Positions 41,871 through 50,100 of a DNA stretch of 64,000 nucleotides are shown here, one piece after another. Each line of letters begins with the position of its first letter. The stretch's first letter is position 1. The translations under genes and the position numbers were made by a program. Source of the DNA: Variovorax sp. V213 (GTDB taxonomy: Bacteria; Pseudomonadota; Gammaproteobacteria; Burkholderiales; Burkholderiaceae_C); contig NZ_AP028664.1 in the NCBI RefSeq assembly GCF_041154455.1, forward strand, positions 5,085,001 to 5,149,000. The letters run 5' to 3'. Below the pieces are notes generated by a model that saw nothing but the letters and a program-made list of their open reading frames with translations, was not told where the DNA came from and searched no databases.

Positions 41871-42479
41871 ATGAAGCTGTATTACTCGCCCGGTGCCTGC
41901 TCGCTCTCGCCCCACATCGCGCTGCACGAGGCAGGCATCGCCTTCGAGCCCGTGATGGCCAGCACCAAGAGCCACAAGCTGCAGGACGGCACCGACTACT
42001 ACGGCATCAACCCGCTCGGGTACGTGCCGATGCTCGAACTCGACGACGGGACCCGCCTGCGTGAAGGCCCGGCGATCGTGCAGTACATCGCCGATCTCGC
42101 GCCCACCAAGAACCTGGCCCCGGCCGCCGGCACCTTGCAGCGCTATCGCCTGCAGGAGTGGCTGACCTTCATCGGCACCGAGATGCACAAGGGGTACAGC
42201 CCGCTGTTCAACTCCGCCATGCCTGAAGAAGCCAAGTCCATCTTCAAGGACAAGCTCAAGTCGCGCTACCAATGGCTCAACGGCCAGCTGGCGGACAAGC
42301 AGTACCTGATGGGCGAGCACTTCAGCGTGGCCGACGGATACCTGTTCACAGTGACCAACTGGGCCAAGCCAACCGGCGTCGACATTTCGGACTTCCCCAA
42401 TGTCCAGGCCTGGCATGCGCGCGTGGCATCGCGCCCTGCGGTTCAGGACGCGATGAAGGCCGAAGGCCTGCTGAAGTAA
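41871..42479 (+). CDS. gstA: Glutathione S-transferase (beta class)
   Basis: A 202-residue GST. The N-terminal thioredoxin-like domain has YYSPGACSLSPHIALHEAG with the beta-class catalytic Cys, the cis-Pro motif is NPLGYVPMLEL, and the C-terminal helical domain includes FSVADGYLFTVTNW. It conjugates glutathione to electrophiles in the cytoplasm. Two hairpins follow it, the second a strong terminator. Confidence 0.9.
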   Translation: MKLYYSPGACSLSPHIALHEAGIAFEPVMASTKSHKLQDGTDYYGINPLGYVPMLELDDGTRLREGPAIVQYIADLAPTKNLAPAAGTLQRYRLQEWLTFIGTEMHKGYSPLFNSAMPEEAKSIFKDKLKSRYQWLNGQLADKQYLMGEHFSVADGYLFTVTNWAKPTGVDISDFPNVQAWHARVASRPAVQDAMKAEGLLK

Positions 42480-42513
42480 GAAGAAGCGCGAACAAGCTCG
42501 CAGCAACTGCGAG

Positions 42514-42550
42514 GCGGCCCGGCCCATCATGGGGAAAACCCGGGCCGCTT
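42514..42550. terminator. GC-rich hairpin after gstA
   Basis: GCGGCCCGG, a 19-base loop, then CCGGGCCGCTTT. The stem is strong, but the T-run is short. The stronger terminator at 42,559-42,583 follows directly. Confidence 0.55.
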
Positions 42551-42558
42551 TCAGCCAC

Positions 42559-42583
42559 AAGCCGCATGCCGCGGCTTTTTTTT
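42559..42583 (+). terminator. Intrinsic terminator
   Basis: AAGCCGC, loop ATGCC, GCGGCTT, followed by six or more T residues: a textbook intrinsic terminator for the gstA transcript, isolating it from the enoyl-CoA hydratase gene. Confidence 0.9.
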
Positions 42584-42635
42584 CGGGTCACGCTACGGGT
42601 CGAACTCCAGACCCTGGAAAGCGAAGGACCCGCCG

Positions 42636-43418
42636 ATGGCCGAAGCCCCTGCCCTTCAAGAATTGCGCGAGGAGATGCGCGGGCCCGTGATGTGGCTCAC
42701 CATCGACCGCGAGGAACGCCGCAATGCCATCAGCGCCGGCGTGCTTGCGGCGCTGTCGAAGGCGCTGGCCCGTGCCGACTCCGATCGCGCTGTGCGCGCC
42801 GTGGTCATCACCGGCGCGGGCACGCGCGCCTTCTGCGCGGGCGCCGACCTGCAAAGCGGTGCTTCCTTCAAGTTCGACTATGCCGAGCCCTACCAAGGCT
42901 TTGCCAACCTGTTCCGCCAGGCCCGGCAATCGACCGTTCCGCTGATCGCGCGCGTCAACGGCGCCTGCATGGCAGGCGGCATGGGGATCATGGGCATGTG
43001 CGACATGGCGGTTGCAAGCAGCCAGGCCGTGTTCGGCCTGCCCGAGGTCAAGGTCGGCCTCTTCCCCGCGCAGGTGCTCAGCGTGCTCGGCAACCTGCTG
43101 CCGCGCCGCGCGCTGGCCGAGATGTGCATCACCGGCGAACCCATCACCGCCGCGCAGGCGCTCGAACACAGGCTGGTGAACCGCGTGAGCGACGATGTCG
43201 ACGAGAGCGTGGACTGGCTGCTCGGCCGCGTACTCGACAAGTCGCCCGCCGCCATACGCCGCGGCCTGTACACCATGAAGAAGATCGAAGCCATGGCCTT
43301 CGAAGAGTCGATGGCGTTCACCGAAAGCCAGATCGGCCTCTTCGCACTCACGGAAGATGCGGCCGAAGGCCAGCTCGCTTTCCGCGAAAAACGCGAGCCG
43401 CAGTGGAGCGGCCGATGA
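42636..43418 (+). CDS. Enoyl-CoA hydratase/isomerase family protein
   Basis: A 260-residue crotonase. The oxyanion motifs are AGTRAFCAGADLQSG and NGACMAGGMGIMGMCDMAV, and a conserved region GLPEVKVGLFPAQV follows. It ends overlapping the AtuA gene start (ATGA), so the two are coupled. In acyclic terpenoid and related catabolism a hydratase and AtuA occur together. The exact substrate is not evident. Confidence 0.87.
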   Translation: MAEAPALQELREEMRGPVMWLTIDREERRNAISAGVLAALSKALARADSDRAVRAVVITGAGTRAFCAGADLQSGASFKFDYAEPYQGFANLFRQARQSTVPLIARVNGACMAGGMGIMGMCDMAVASSQAVFGLPEVKVGLFPAQVLSVLGNLLPRRALAEMCITGEPITAAQALEHRLVNRVSDDVDESVDWLLGRVLDKSPAAIRRGLYTMKKIEAMAFEESMAFTESQIGLFALTEDAAEGQLAFREKREPQWSGR

Positions 43419-45262
43419 GCGCCCGCGAAAACGAACAACCGGAGCGCATCGTGCGCATTGGCGGCGCCTCGGGTTTCTGGGGCGACAGCAGCGTGGGCGC
43501 GCCCCAGCTCGTGGCCAGCGGACAGATCGACTATCTCGTGTTCGACTACCTGGCCGAGCTCACGATGTCGATTCTTGCGGGCGCGCGGCTCAAGAAGCCC
43601 GAGCTGGGCTATGCCACCGATTTCGTCTCGGTCGCGATGAAAGCGGTGCTGAAGGACGTGGTGCGCCAAGGCATCCGCGTGGTGAGCAACGCGGGCGGCG
43701 TCAATCCGCAGGGCTGCGCCGATGCGCTCGCCGCGCTGGCGGCCGAGCAAGGCATTGCATTGAAGATCGCGGTGGTGAGCGGTGACGACGTAATGCCTTT
43801 GCTGCCTGAGCTCCGGCAGCAGCAGCCCGCGGTGCGCGAACTGCAAAGCGGCGCGCCATTGCCGGCGCGCGTGCTCACGGCCAATGCATACCTCGGCGCA
43901 AGGCCCATCCAGGCCGCGCTCGACGCGGGCGCGCAAGTCGTCATCACCGGCCGCTGTGTCGACTCCGCCGTGACGCTCGGCGTGCTGATGCACGCGTTCC
44001 GCTGGCAGCCCGGCGACCACGACCTGCTGGCGGCCGGCAGCCTCGCGGGCCACATCATCGAATGCGGCTGCCAGGCCACCGGCGGCCTGCACACCGACTG
44101 GGACACGGTGCCCGATTGGCCCAACATCGGCTACCCCATCGTCGAGTGCCACGCCGACGGCAGCTTCGTCGTGACCAAGCCGGCGGGCACGGGCGGCAAG
44201 GTCACGCCGGCCGTGGTGGGCGAACAGATGCTGTACGAGATCGGCGACCCCTCGGCCTACCTGCTGCCCGATGTGGTGGCCGACTTCACGCAGGTGCGCA
44301 TCGAACAGGCCGGCGAACACCGCGTGCATGTGCACGGCGCACGCGGCCGCGAGCCCACCGAGAGCTACAAGGTCTGCGCTACCTGCGTGGAAGGCTTCAA
44401 GAGCGCGGCACAACTCACCATCGTCGGCTTCGATGCCGTCGCGAAGGCACGCCGCACCGGCGAAGCGATCCTCGCACGCACCAGCATGCTGTTCACGCAG
44501 CATGGCTTCGGCCCCTACAGCGCCACGCAACTCGAAGTGCTGGGTGCCGAGTCCTGCTACGGCCCGCATGCGCAGGCCACGCAGACGCGCGAAGCCGTGC
44601 TCCGGCTCGCGGTGACGCATGCGCGCAAGGAGGCGCTGGAGCTCTTTGCGCGCGAGGTGGCGCCGGCCGGCACCTCGTGGGCACCCGGCACCACGGGCGC
44701 CGGTGGCGGGCGCTCATCCGTGTCGCCTTCGATCCGGCAATACGCCTTCCTGCTGGACAAGTCGAAGGTCGAAGCCCGCGTGACGATGGGCGGGCAGCGC
44801 ATCGAGCTGCCGCACGAAGCCGAGTCTGCGGCCGCCGGCGCCCCTTCTTTCCCGAAGAGCGCGAAGGGTGCGGTGGACGCTTCCGAGTCCTTCGATGCCG
44901 ATGCCATCGAGGTACCGCTCATCCGCCTCGCATGGGCCCGCAGCGGCGACAAGGGCGACACCTCGAACATCGGCGTCATTGCGCGCCATCCGGCCTTGCT
45001 GCCGCTGCTGCGCGAACAGCTCTCCGAGGCGCGCGTGGCCGAATGGCTGGCGCATCTCGTCAAGGGGCCGGTCACGCGCTACGAGGTTCCGGGCATCGGG
45101 GCCTTCAACTTCGTCTGCGAACAGGCGCTCGGCGGCGGCGGCATGGCGTCGCTGCGCAACGATCCGCTCGGCAAGGGCATGGGGCAGATCCTGCTCGCGA
45201 TGCCGGTGCGCGCGAGCGCGGCCTTGCTGGACCTTGCGGCAACCGGCACGGGAAACGCCTAG
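43415..45262 (+). CDS. AtuA-family (DUF1446) protein with C-terminal AtuA-associated domain
   Basis: A 615-residue protein. The N-terminal 460 residues form the DUF1446 domain (IGGASGFWGDSSVGAPQLV, RVVSNAGGVNPQGCADAL, ITGRCVDSAVTLGVL). The C-terminal 100 residues form the AtuA ferredoxin-fold domain (LAWARSGDKGDTSNIGVIA). In Pseudomonas AtuA is required for acyclic terpene use, but its reaction is unclear. It is coupled to the upstream hydratase. No geranyl-CoA carboxylase is present, so terpene use is uncertain; another branched-chain acid is possible. Confidence 0.87.
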   Translation: MSARENEQPERIVRIGGASGFWGDSSVGAPQLVASGQIDYLVFDYLAELTMSILAGARLKKPELGYATDFVSVAMKAVLKDVVRQGIRVVSNAGGVNPQGCADALAALAAEQGIALKIAVVSGDDVMPLLPELRQQQPAVRELQSGAPLPARVLTANAYLGARPIQAALDAGAQVVITGRCVDSAVTLGVLMHAFRWQPGDHDLLAAGSLAGHIIECGCQATGGLHTDWDTVPDWPNIGYPIVECHADGSFVVTKPAGTGGKVTPAVVGEQMLYEIGDPSAYLLPDVVADFTQVRIEQAGEHRVHVHGARGREPTESYKVCATCVEGFKSAAQLTIVGFDAVAKARRTGEAILARTSMLFTQHGFGPYSATQLEVLGAESCYGPHAQATQTREAVLRLAVTHARKEALELFAREVAPAGTSWAPGTTGAGGGRSSVSPSIRQYAFLLDKSKVEARVTMGGQRIELPHEAESAAAGAPSFPKSAKGAVDASESFDADAIEVPLIRLAWARSGDKGDTSNIGVIARHPALLPLLREQLSEARVAEWLAHLVKGPVTRYEVPGIGAFNFVCEQALGGGGMASLRNDPLGKGMGQILLAMPVRASAALLDLAATGTGNA

Positions 45263-45344
45263 CAGCAACCGGACAACCGTGCGACAGCAGGGTTGGCCGC
45301 GCAGGTTTACTCTCGCGGCCTCTTTCCCACTTTCAATTCGCGCA

Positions 45345-46448
45345 ATGCCCTCCCTCTTCGACCCCGTACAGGCCGGCGACCTGAAGCTCGCCAACCGCAT
45401 CGTGATGGCGCCGCTCACGCGCAACCGCTCGCCCAACGCCATTCCGCAGGACATCGCCGCCACGTATTACGCACAGCGCGCCACGGCAGGCCTGCTCATC
45501 ACCGAAGCCACCGCCATCAGCCACCAGGGCCAGGGCTATGCCGACGTGCCGGGCCTCTACGGCACCGAACAGCTCGACGGCTGGAAGCGCGTGACGGACG
45601 CCGTCCACGCCCAGGGCGGCAAGATCGTGGTGCAGCTCTGGCACGTGGGCCGCGTGTCGCACACCGAACTGCAGCCGGAAGGCGGCAAGCCCGTCGCGCC
45701 CTCGGCCATCACCGCCAAGACCAAGACCGTGCTGATCAAGAGCGGCGTGCCGACCTTCGTCGAGACCTCCGAGCCGCGCGCGCTCGATGCCGAAGAGTTG
45801 CCCGGCATCGTCCACGCCTATGCGGCGGCCGCGCGCAACGCGGTGGAAACCGCCGGCTTCGACGGCGTGGAACTCCATGGCGCCAACGGCTACCTGCTCG
45901 ACCAGTTCCTGAAGGACGGCAGCAACAAGCGCACCGACGACTACGGCGGCAGCATCGAGAACCGCGCCCGCCTGCTCCTGGAAGCTACGCGCGCGGTGGT
46001 CGATGCGGTCGGCGGCGGCAAGACCGGCATTCGCCTGTCGCCCGTCACGCCGGCCAACGACGTGCACGATTCCGATCCGCAGCCGCTCTTCACCTACGTG
46101 GTGAAGCAGCTCGCCCCGCTCGGCCTGGCCTACATCCACATCATCGAAGGTGCTACCGGCGGCCCGCGCGAAATCGAGGACCGCCCCTTCGACTACGAGG
46201 CGCTCAAGGCCGCCTACCGCCAGGCCGGCGGCAAGGGCGCATGGATGGTCAACAACGGCTACGACAAGCCGCTGGCGGACGAGGCGGTCAAGGAAGGCGA
46301 CGACCTCGTGGCCTTCGGCAAGCCCTTCATCGCCAACCCCGACCTGGTGCGCCGCCTGCGCGAGAACGCACCGCTCAACGAGGTCGACAAGGCCACGATG
46401 TACGGCGGCGGCACCAAGGGCTACACGGACTATCCGGCACTGGGTTGA
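45345..46448 (+). CDS. Old yellow enzyme-type alkene reductase (NemA-like)
   Basis: A 367-residue FMN-dependent ene-reductase. The FMN loop is RIVMAPLTRNRSP, substrate-binding His/Asn lie in ELHGANGYLLDQF, and DDYGGSIENRARLLLE follows. The chemistry is NADPH-dependent reduction of activated C=C or nitro groups. The ATG at 45345 gives the family length; no strong ribosome site is visible. A broken GNAT relic lies just after it. Confidence 0.9.
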   Translation: MPSLFDPVQAGDLKLANRIVMAPLTRNRSPNAIPQDIAATYYAQRATAGLLITEATAISHQGQGYADVPGLYGTEQLDGWKRVTDAVHAQGGKIVVQLWHVGRVSHTELQPEGGKPVAPSAITAKTKTVLIKSGVPTFVETSEPRALDAEELPGIVHAYAAAARNAVETAGFDGVELHGANGYLLDQFLKDGSNKRTDDYGGSIENRARLLLEATRAVVDAVGGGKTGIRLSPVTPANDVHDSDPQPLFTYVVKQLAPLGLAYIHIIEGATGGPREIEDRPFDYEALKAAYRQAGGKGAWMVNNGYDKPLADEAVKEGDDLVAFGKPFIANPDLVRRLRENAPLNEVDKATMYGGGTKGYTDYPALG

Positions 46449-46492
46449 GCCCGCGCCGCGCCCCTCGCGCGGCAGCAACGGGCCATGGCAAG

Positions 46493-46636
46493 ATGCCGCG
46501 GCATCACTGCCCATTCACGAACGAAAAGATGACCGAGAACCGCGCGCTGTATGAGCGGATCGGCTACGTGGAGTACAAGCGCCTCGTACTCGAAACGCGC
46601 ACCCGGGTGTTTCTTCGCAAGCCGCTGAAGGCGTGA
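46493..46636 (+). pseudogene. GNAT acetyltransferase C-terminal remnant
   Basis: Forty-seven codons ending at 46,636 encode TNEKMTENRALYERIGYVEY and RVFLRKPL, a typical C-terminal third of a GNAT acetyltransferase (coenzyme-A-binding helix and last strands). The N-terminal two thirds are not present upstream, where the old yellow enzyme gene ends. Truncated relic rather than a functional gene. Confidence 0.7.
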
Positions 46637-46675
46637 GCCGCCATGCAACCGGGCAGTTGCTGCACCACGGGTGGC

Positions 46676-48082
46676 CTACGAGACCGCAGGGTGAACGTCA
46701 GCGAAGGTCACGCTCACTCGCAGTCCGCTGGGCTCGGCCACATCGAGCCGCAGCTCGGCGCCCAGCAGCTCCGCATAGCGCGCCACGATCGAGAGTCCCA
46801 GCCCCGAGCCCTGCCCGAGCTTCTGGCCCGCGGGGCCCTGTGCCCAGCGCTGCATCAGGTCGCGCTGCGCTTCCAGCGGAATGCCGGGGCCGTCGTCGAT
46901 CACACTCAGGGTCCGGCCCGCCAGTTCGACGGTGATGGTGCGCCCGCCGTAGCGCAGCGCGTTGTCGATCAGGTTGTCGAGAATGCCTTCGACGAGCGCT
47001 TCGTTCGCAAGCACCGTGGTGCGCTCGTCGAGGCCGCGCGCACCCAGGTCGACGCCACGCGAGTCGGCGCGTGCCAGGTGCCGCAGCACGGTCTCCTCGG
47101 CAAGAACGTCGAGCCGAACCGGTTCACGCGCAAGGCCGGTGCGGGCCTCGTCGGCCAGCGCGAGCGCCAGCAGCTGGTCGATGAGGTGGCTTGCGCGCGC
47201 CTGCCGTTCGGCCACGCGCACGAGCTGCTCGCGCCACACCGCCGAGTCGTGCTGCGCAAGCCCGTACTCGGCCAGCGCACGGATGCCCGCCAGCGGCGTG
47301 CGCAGCTCGTGCGCCACGTTGCCCACGAACTCGCGCTGCGCGCGCACGCTGTGATTCAGCCGGTCGAACAGCGCGTTGACCGCATTGCCCAGGCGCTGCA
47401 CTTCACGCGACGTGCGGACCACCGCCACCGGCGAGAGGTCGTACACATCGCGCCGGTCCAGTGCCCGCTGCAGCTCGCCGAGCGGTCGCAGGTCGCTGCG
47501 AATGCCATACCAGAGCCACACCGCGAGCAGCATCAGCAACAGCACCTGCGGTGCGAGCGCATAGCCGAGCAGCTGCCGCACGAGCGCCGTGCGGCTCAGC
47601 GTGGTCTGCGCAATCACCACCCGGTAGGGCACTGGCAGGCCCGGCTCCGCGATGGGCTGGAGCACCACCGCCCGAAGGACCTTGCCGTCGAAGGCCACGT
47701 CCGAGAAGCGGTAGCGTGCACCTTCCGGCGGCAGCGGCGCGTTCAGGCCCGCCTGTCCCGAGATCAGCGTGCCGTCCAGCCGCTGAACCGCGAAGTAGAC
47801 CTTGTCGACCTGGTCGAACAGCACCGTGGCCACCTCGCGCGGCGTCAGCAGCAGCTCGACGCCGCGTTCGCCTGCCTGCACGTTGGCCGCGAGCGCATAA
47901 GCGTCGTCGAGCATGCCGCGATCGAAGGCCTGTTCGGAAAAATAGTTGGCGATGACGAGGGCGATCACTGCGCCCAGCATCCACGTGAGCGCCAGCGGCA
48001 CCAGCACGTTGCGCAGCACGCGGCGCGTGAGCGAAGGTGCGGCCTCGGCCGGCCGAGGCGCGTCCGGCGTGACGCGGCTCAC
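46676..48082 (-). CDS. Two-component sensor histidine kinase (TctE-like)
   Basis: A 468-residue membrane kinase with two transmembrane segments (about residues 25-45 and 170-190) around a periplasmic sensor of the TctE N-terminal type. The H-box is FVGNVAHELRTPLAGIRAL, and N, G1 and G2 boxes follow (DNLIDNALRYGG, GSGLGLSIVARYAEL). It starts with GTG at 48,082, overlapping the regulator stop (GTGA), which is why the longer opening is not used. The inducing signal is unknown. Confidence 0.9.
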   Translation of the reverse strand: MSRVTPDAPRPAEAAPSLTRRVLRNVLVPLALTWMLGAVIALVIANYFSEQAFDRGMLDDAYALAANVQAGERGVELLLTPREVATVLFDQVDKVYFAVQRLDGTLISGQAGLNAPLPPEGARYRFSDVAFDGKVLRAVVLQPIAEPGLPVPYRVVIAQTTLSRTALVRQLLGYALAPQVLLLMLLAVWLWYGIRSDLRPLGELQRALDRRDVYDLSPVAVVRTSREVQRLGNAVNALFDRLNHSVRAQREFVGNVAHELRTPLAGIRALAEYGLAQHDSAVWREQLVRVAERQARASHLIDQLLALALADEARTGLAREPVRLDVLAEETVLRHLARADSRGVDLGARGLDERTTVLANEALVEGILDNLIDNALRYGGRTITVELAGRTLSVIDDGPGIPLEAQRDLMQRWAQGPAGQKLGQGSGLGLSIVARYAELLGAELRLDVAEPSGLRVSVTFADVHPAVS

Positions 48083-48768
48083 ACTTCGGCTTCGAGCAGG
48101 TAGCCGATGCCGCGCAGCGTGCGGATGCTCGCGCCCGAACCGGCCAGCTTCTTGCGAAGCCGCGAGATGAAGGCCTCCAGCGCGTTGTCGCCCAGCGATT
48201 CGTCGAAGCTCGAGAGCTTGTCCGAGAGCGCCCGCTTGCTGACCGTGCGGCCCGGGGGGCTCATCAGCTCCCACAGCACCTCGAACTCGCGCGCCGGCAG
48301 ATCGAGCGGCCCGCCCGCGGTGGAGAAGCGGCGCGCCTTGCGGTCCAGCTTGAGCTGGCCGAGCAGCACGATGTCCTCGGTACCCTTGGCGCGCCGCACC
48401 AGCGCACGCAGGCGGGCCTCGACCTCGGCCAGGTCGAACGGTTTGCCCAGGTAGTCGTCGGCACCGGCATCGAGGCCGGCGATACGTTCCTCGGTACGGC
48501 CACGCGCCGTCAGCACCAGCACCGGCGTGCGGTCGCCGCGCGCCCGCGCCTGCCGCAGGGCGTTGAGACCGCTTGCCAGGCCGCTCGTCGGGCTTGCGGT
48601 GGCCGGCAGGTTCAGGTCGAGCAGCACGGCGTCGAAGGGCTGCACGCGCCAGAGATGGTCGGCGTCCTCGACGTTGGCCGACACGTCGACCCGGTGGCCG
48701 GCATCCGCAAGGCTGCGCAGCATCACGTCGCGCAGCACGGCATCGTCTTCGACAAGCAGGATTCGCAT
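48079..48768 (-). CDS. OmpR-family response regulator
   Basis: A 229-residue regulator of the OmpR/TctD type. The receiver domain has the phosphorylated Asp in AVLLDLNLPA, Thr in VLVLTARG and Lys in YLGKPFDLAEV. The C-terminal winged helix contains LSSFDESLGDNALEAFISRL. The ATG at 48,768 fits the length. It is coupled to the TctE-like kinase. A conserved hydrolase gene lies divergently about 140 bp away and may be a target. Confidence 0.9.
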   Translation of the reverse strand: MRILLVEDDAVLRDVMLRSLADAGHRVDVSANVEDADHLWRVQPFDAVLLDLNLPATASPTSGLASGLNALRQARARGDRTPVLVLTARGRTEERIAGLDAGADDYLGKPFDLAEVEARLRALVRRAKGTEDIVLLGQLKLDRKARRFSTAGGPLDLPAREFEVLWELMSPPGRTVSKRALSDKLSSFDESLGDNALEAFISRLRKKLAGSGASIRTLRGIGYLLEAEV

Positions 48769-48909
48769 GGTGTTTGTGTGGTGGGTTTCAGTGCCTATTC
48801 TTGCGCGAAGGAGGGTCAGCAGCCGGTCAGCACACCCGGGCGATAAACACGCCATGAGCATACGACAGCAACCTGCGGCCAGGGCCCCTTTCCAGCCCCT
48901 TTCGATTCG

Positions 48910-49794
48910 ATGAGCGCCCGCGATCCCGCCGACCTGCTGAGCGTGGTGCCCCCCGCGGTGCGCCGCACGGCCATCGTGCTCTTGCATGGTTTATGCAGCA
49001 CACCTGACGAGCTCCTGACCGTGCAGTCGGCCTTGCGCAGCAGCGGCTATCCGGTGCACCCGATGGCGATCGGCGGCTACTCCTTCGATGCCGGCGCGCC
49101 GCTGCAGCACGCCCTGCCCTACGAGCGCTGGCTCGACGCCATCGAGGCGCGCATCAAGGCACTGCGCGCGCAGCACGAGCGCGTGCTGCTGGTCGGCATC
49201 TCGGCCGGCTCGTCGCTCGCACTCGGCGCGGCCATCCGCTGCGGCAGCGATGTCGATGCGCTGGTGCTGATGTCGACCACGCTGCGCTTCGACGGCTGGG
49301 CCATTCCACGCACGCGCATGCTGCTGCCGCTCGCGTTCTACACGCCGCTCGGACGCCTCTGGCAATACCGGGAATGCCCGCCCTACGGCGTGAAGAACGA
49401 ACGCGTGCGCGCCTGGATCGAGCGCGAGCTGCGCCACCGCAAGGTGTCGCGCGCGGGCAGCTCGGTGCTCGGCGTCAGCCATCTGCGCGAGCATGACCGG
49501 CTGATCCGCCATGTGAAGCGCAACCTTCACCGGGTGCAATGCGGCAGCGTGCTCGCGCTACATGCCCGCGAGGACGAAGTGGCCAGCCTGGCCAACCTCG
49601 ACATCCTCGCGCGCGGCCTTCGCTGCCGCGATTTCCGCAGCGTGGTGCTCCACAACAGCTACCACATGATCTCGATCGACAACGACCGCCAGCAGGTGGC
49701 GCGCGAAACGGTCGCTTTTGCCGACGCCCTGGCCCATGGCATGGGCGCGCCCGGCACCTCCGGCGCGGTGCCTCTGCATCTCGTTCCCGCCTGA
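48910..49794 (+). CDS. Alpha/beta hydrolase of an ACP-ketosynthase cluster
   Basis: A 294-residue serine hydrolase. The oxyanion motif is VLLHGLCSTPDELLTV, the nucleophile elbow GISAGSSLALG, aspartate in LHAREDEVAS and histidine in NSYHMISIDN. It is followed after 12 bp by an acyl carrier protein and then a ketosynthase, so it may release or trim an acyl chain. It could be a thioesterase or an acyltransferase; the substrate is unknown. Confidence 0.85.
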   Translation: MSARDPADLLSVVPPAVRRTAIVLLHGLCSTPDELLTVQSALRSSGYPVHPMAIGGYSFDAGAPLQHALPYERWLDAIEARIKALRAQHERVLLVGISAGSSLALGAAIRCGSDVDALVLMSTTLRFDGWAIPRTRMLLPLAFYTPLGRLWQYRECPPYGVKNERVRAWIERELRHRKVSRAGSSVLGVSHLREHDRLIRHVKRNLHRVQCGSVLALHAREDEVASLANLDILARGLRCRDFRSVVLHNSYHMISIDNDRQQVARETVAFADALAHGMGAPGTSGAVPLHLVPA

Positions 49795-49806
49795 AAGAAA
49801 AACGCC

Positions 49807-50100
49807 ATGTCCTCCGCTTCCTTTTCTACGCCGGTCTTCAACAGCATCGCGGCCATCCTGGTGAACAACTTCGACGTTGCACCCGCTTCCATCGCGCCCC
49901 AGGTTGCGCTGTCCGAGCTCGGGCTCGATTCGCTCGCGCTGATGGAGTTCGTCTTCGCGGTGGAAGACGCGTTCCACCTCCGCCTGCCCGAGGACCGGCT
50001 CGACCCGCGCGAAGTCGGCATCACGCTCCAGCACTTGTGCGAGGCGATCGACGCGCAGATCCGTTGCGACGTCGAGCCTTCGATGGCCGCGCCCGCGTGA
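49807..50100 (+). CDS. Acyl carrier protein
   Basis: A 97-residue acyl carrier protein. The phosphopantetheine attachment motif is present as LSELGLDSLALMEF (Ser in the DSL), preceded by a helix and followed by the charged helix II. It is longer than housekeeping AcpP and its surface is less acidic, so it is a dedicated carrier rather than the fatty acid ACP. It overlaps the downstream ketosynthase start (GTGA). Confidence 0.9.
   Translation: MSSASFSTPVFNSIAAILVNNFDVAPASIAPQVALSELGLDSLALMEFVFAVEDAFHLRLPEDRLDPREVGITLQHLCEAIDAQIRCDVEPSMAAPA

Noticed and set aside
46643..48103. A 486-codon plus-strand frame
   Set aside because: Antisense to the sensor kinase, which has complete H, N and G boxes on the minus strand.
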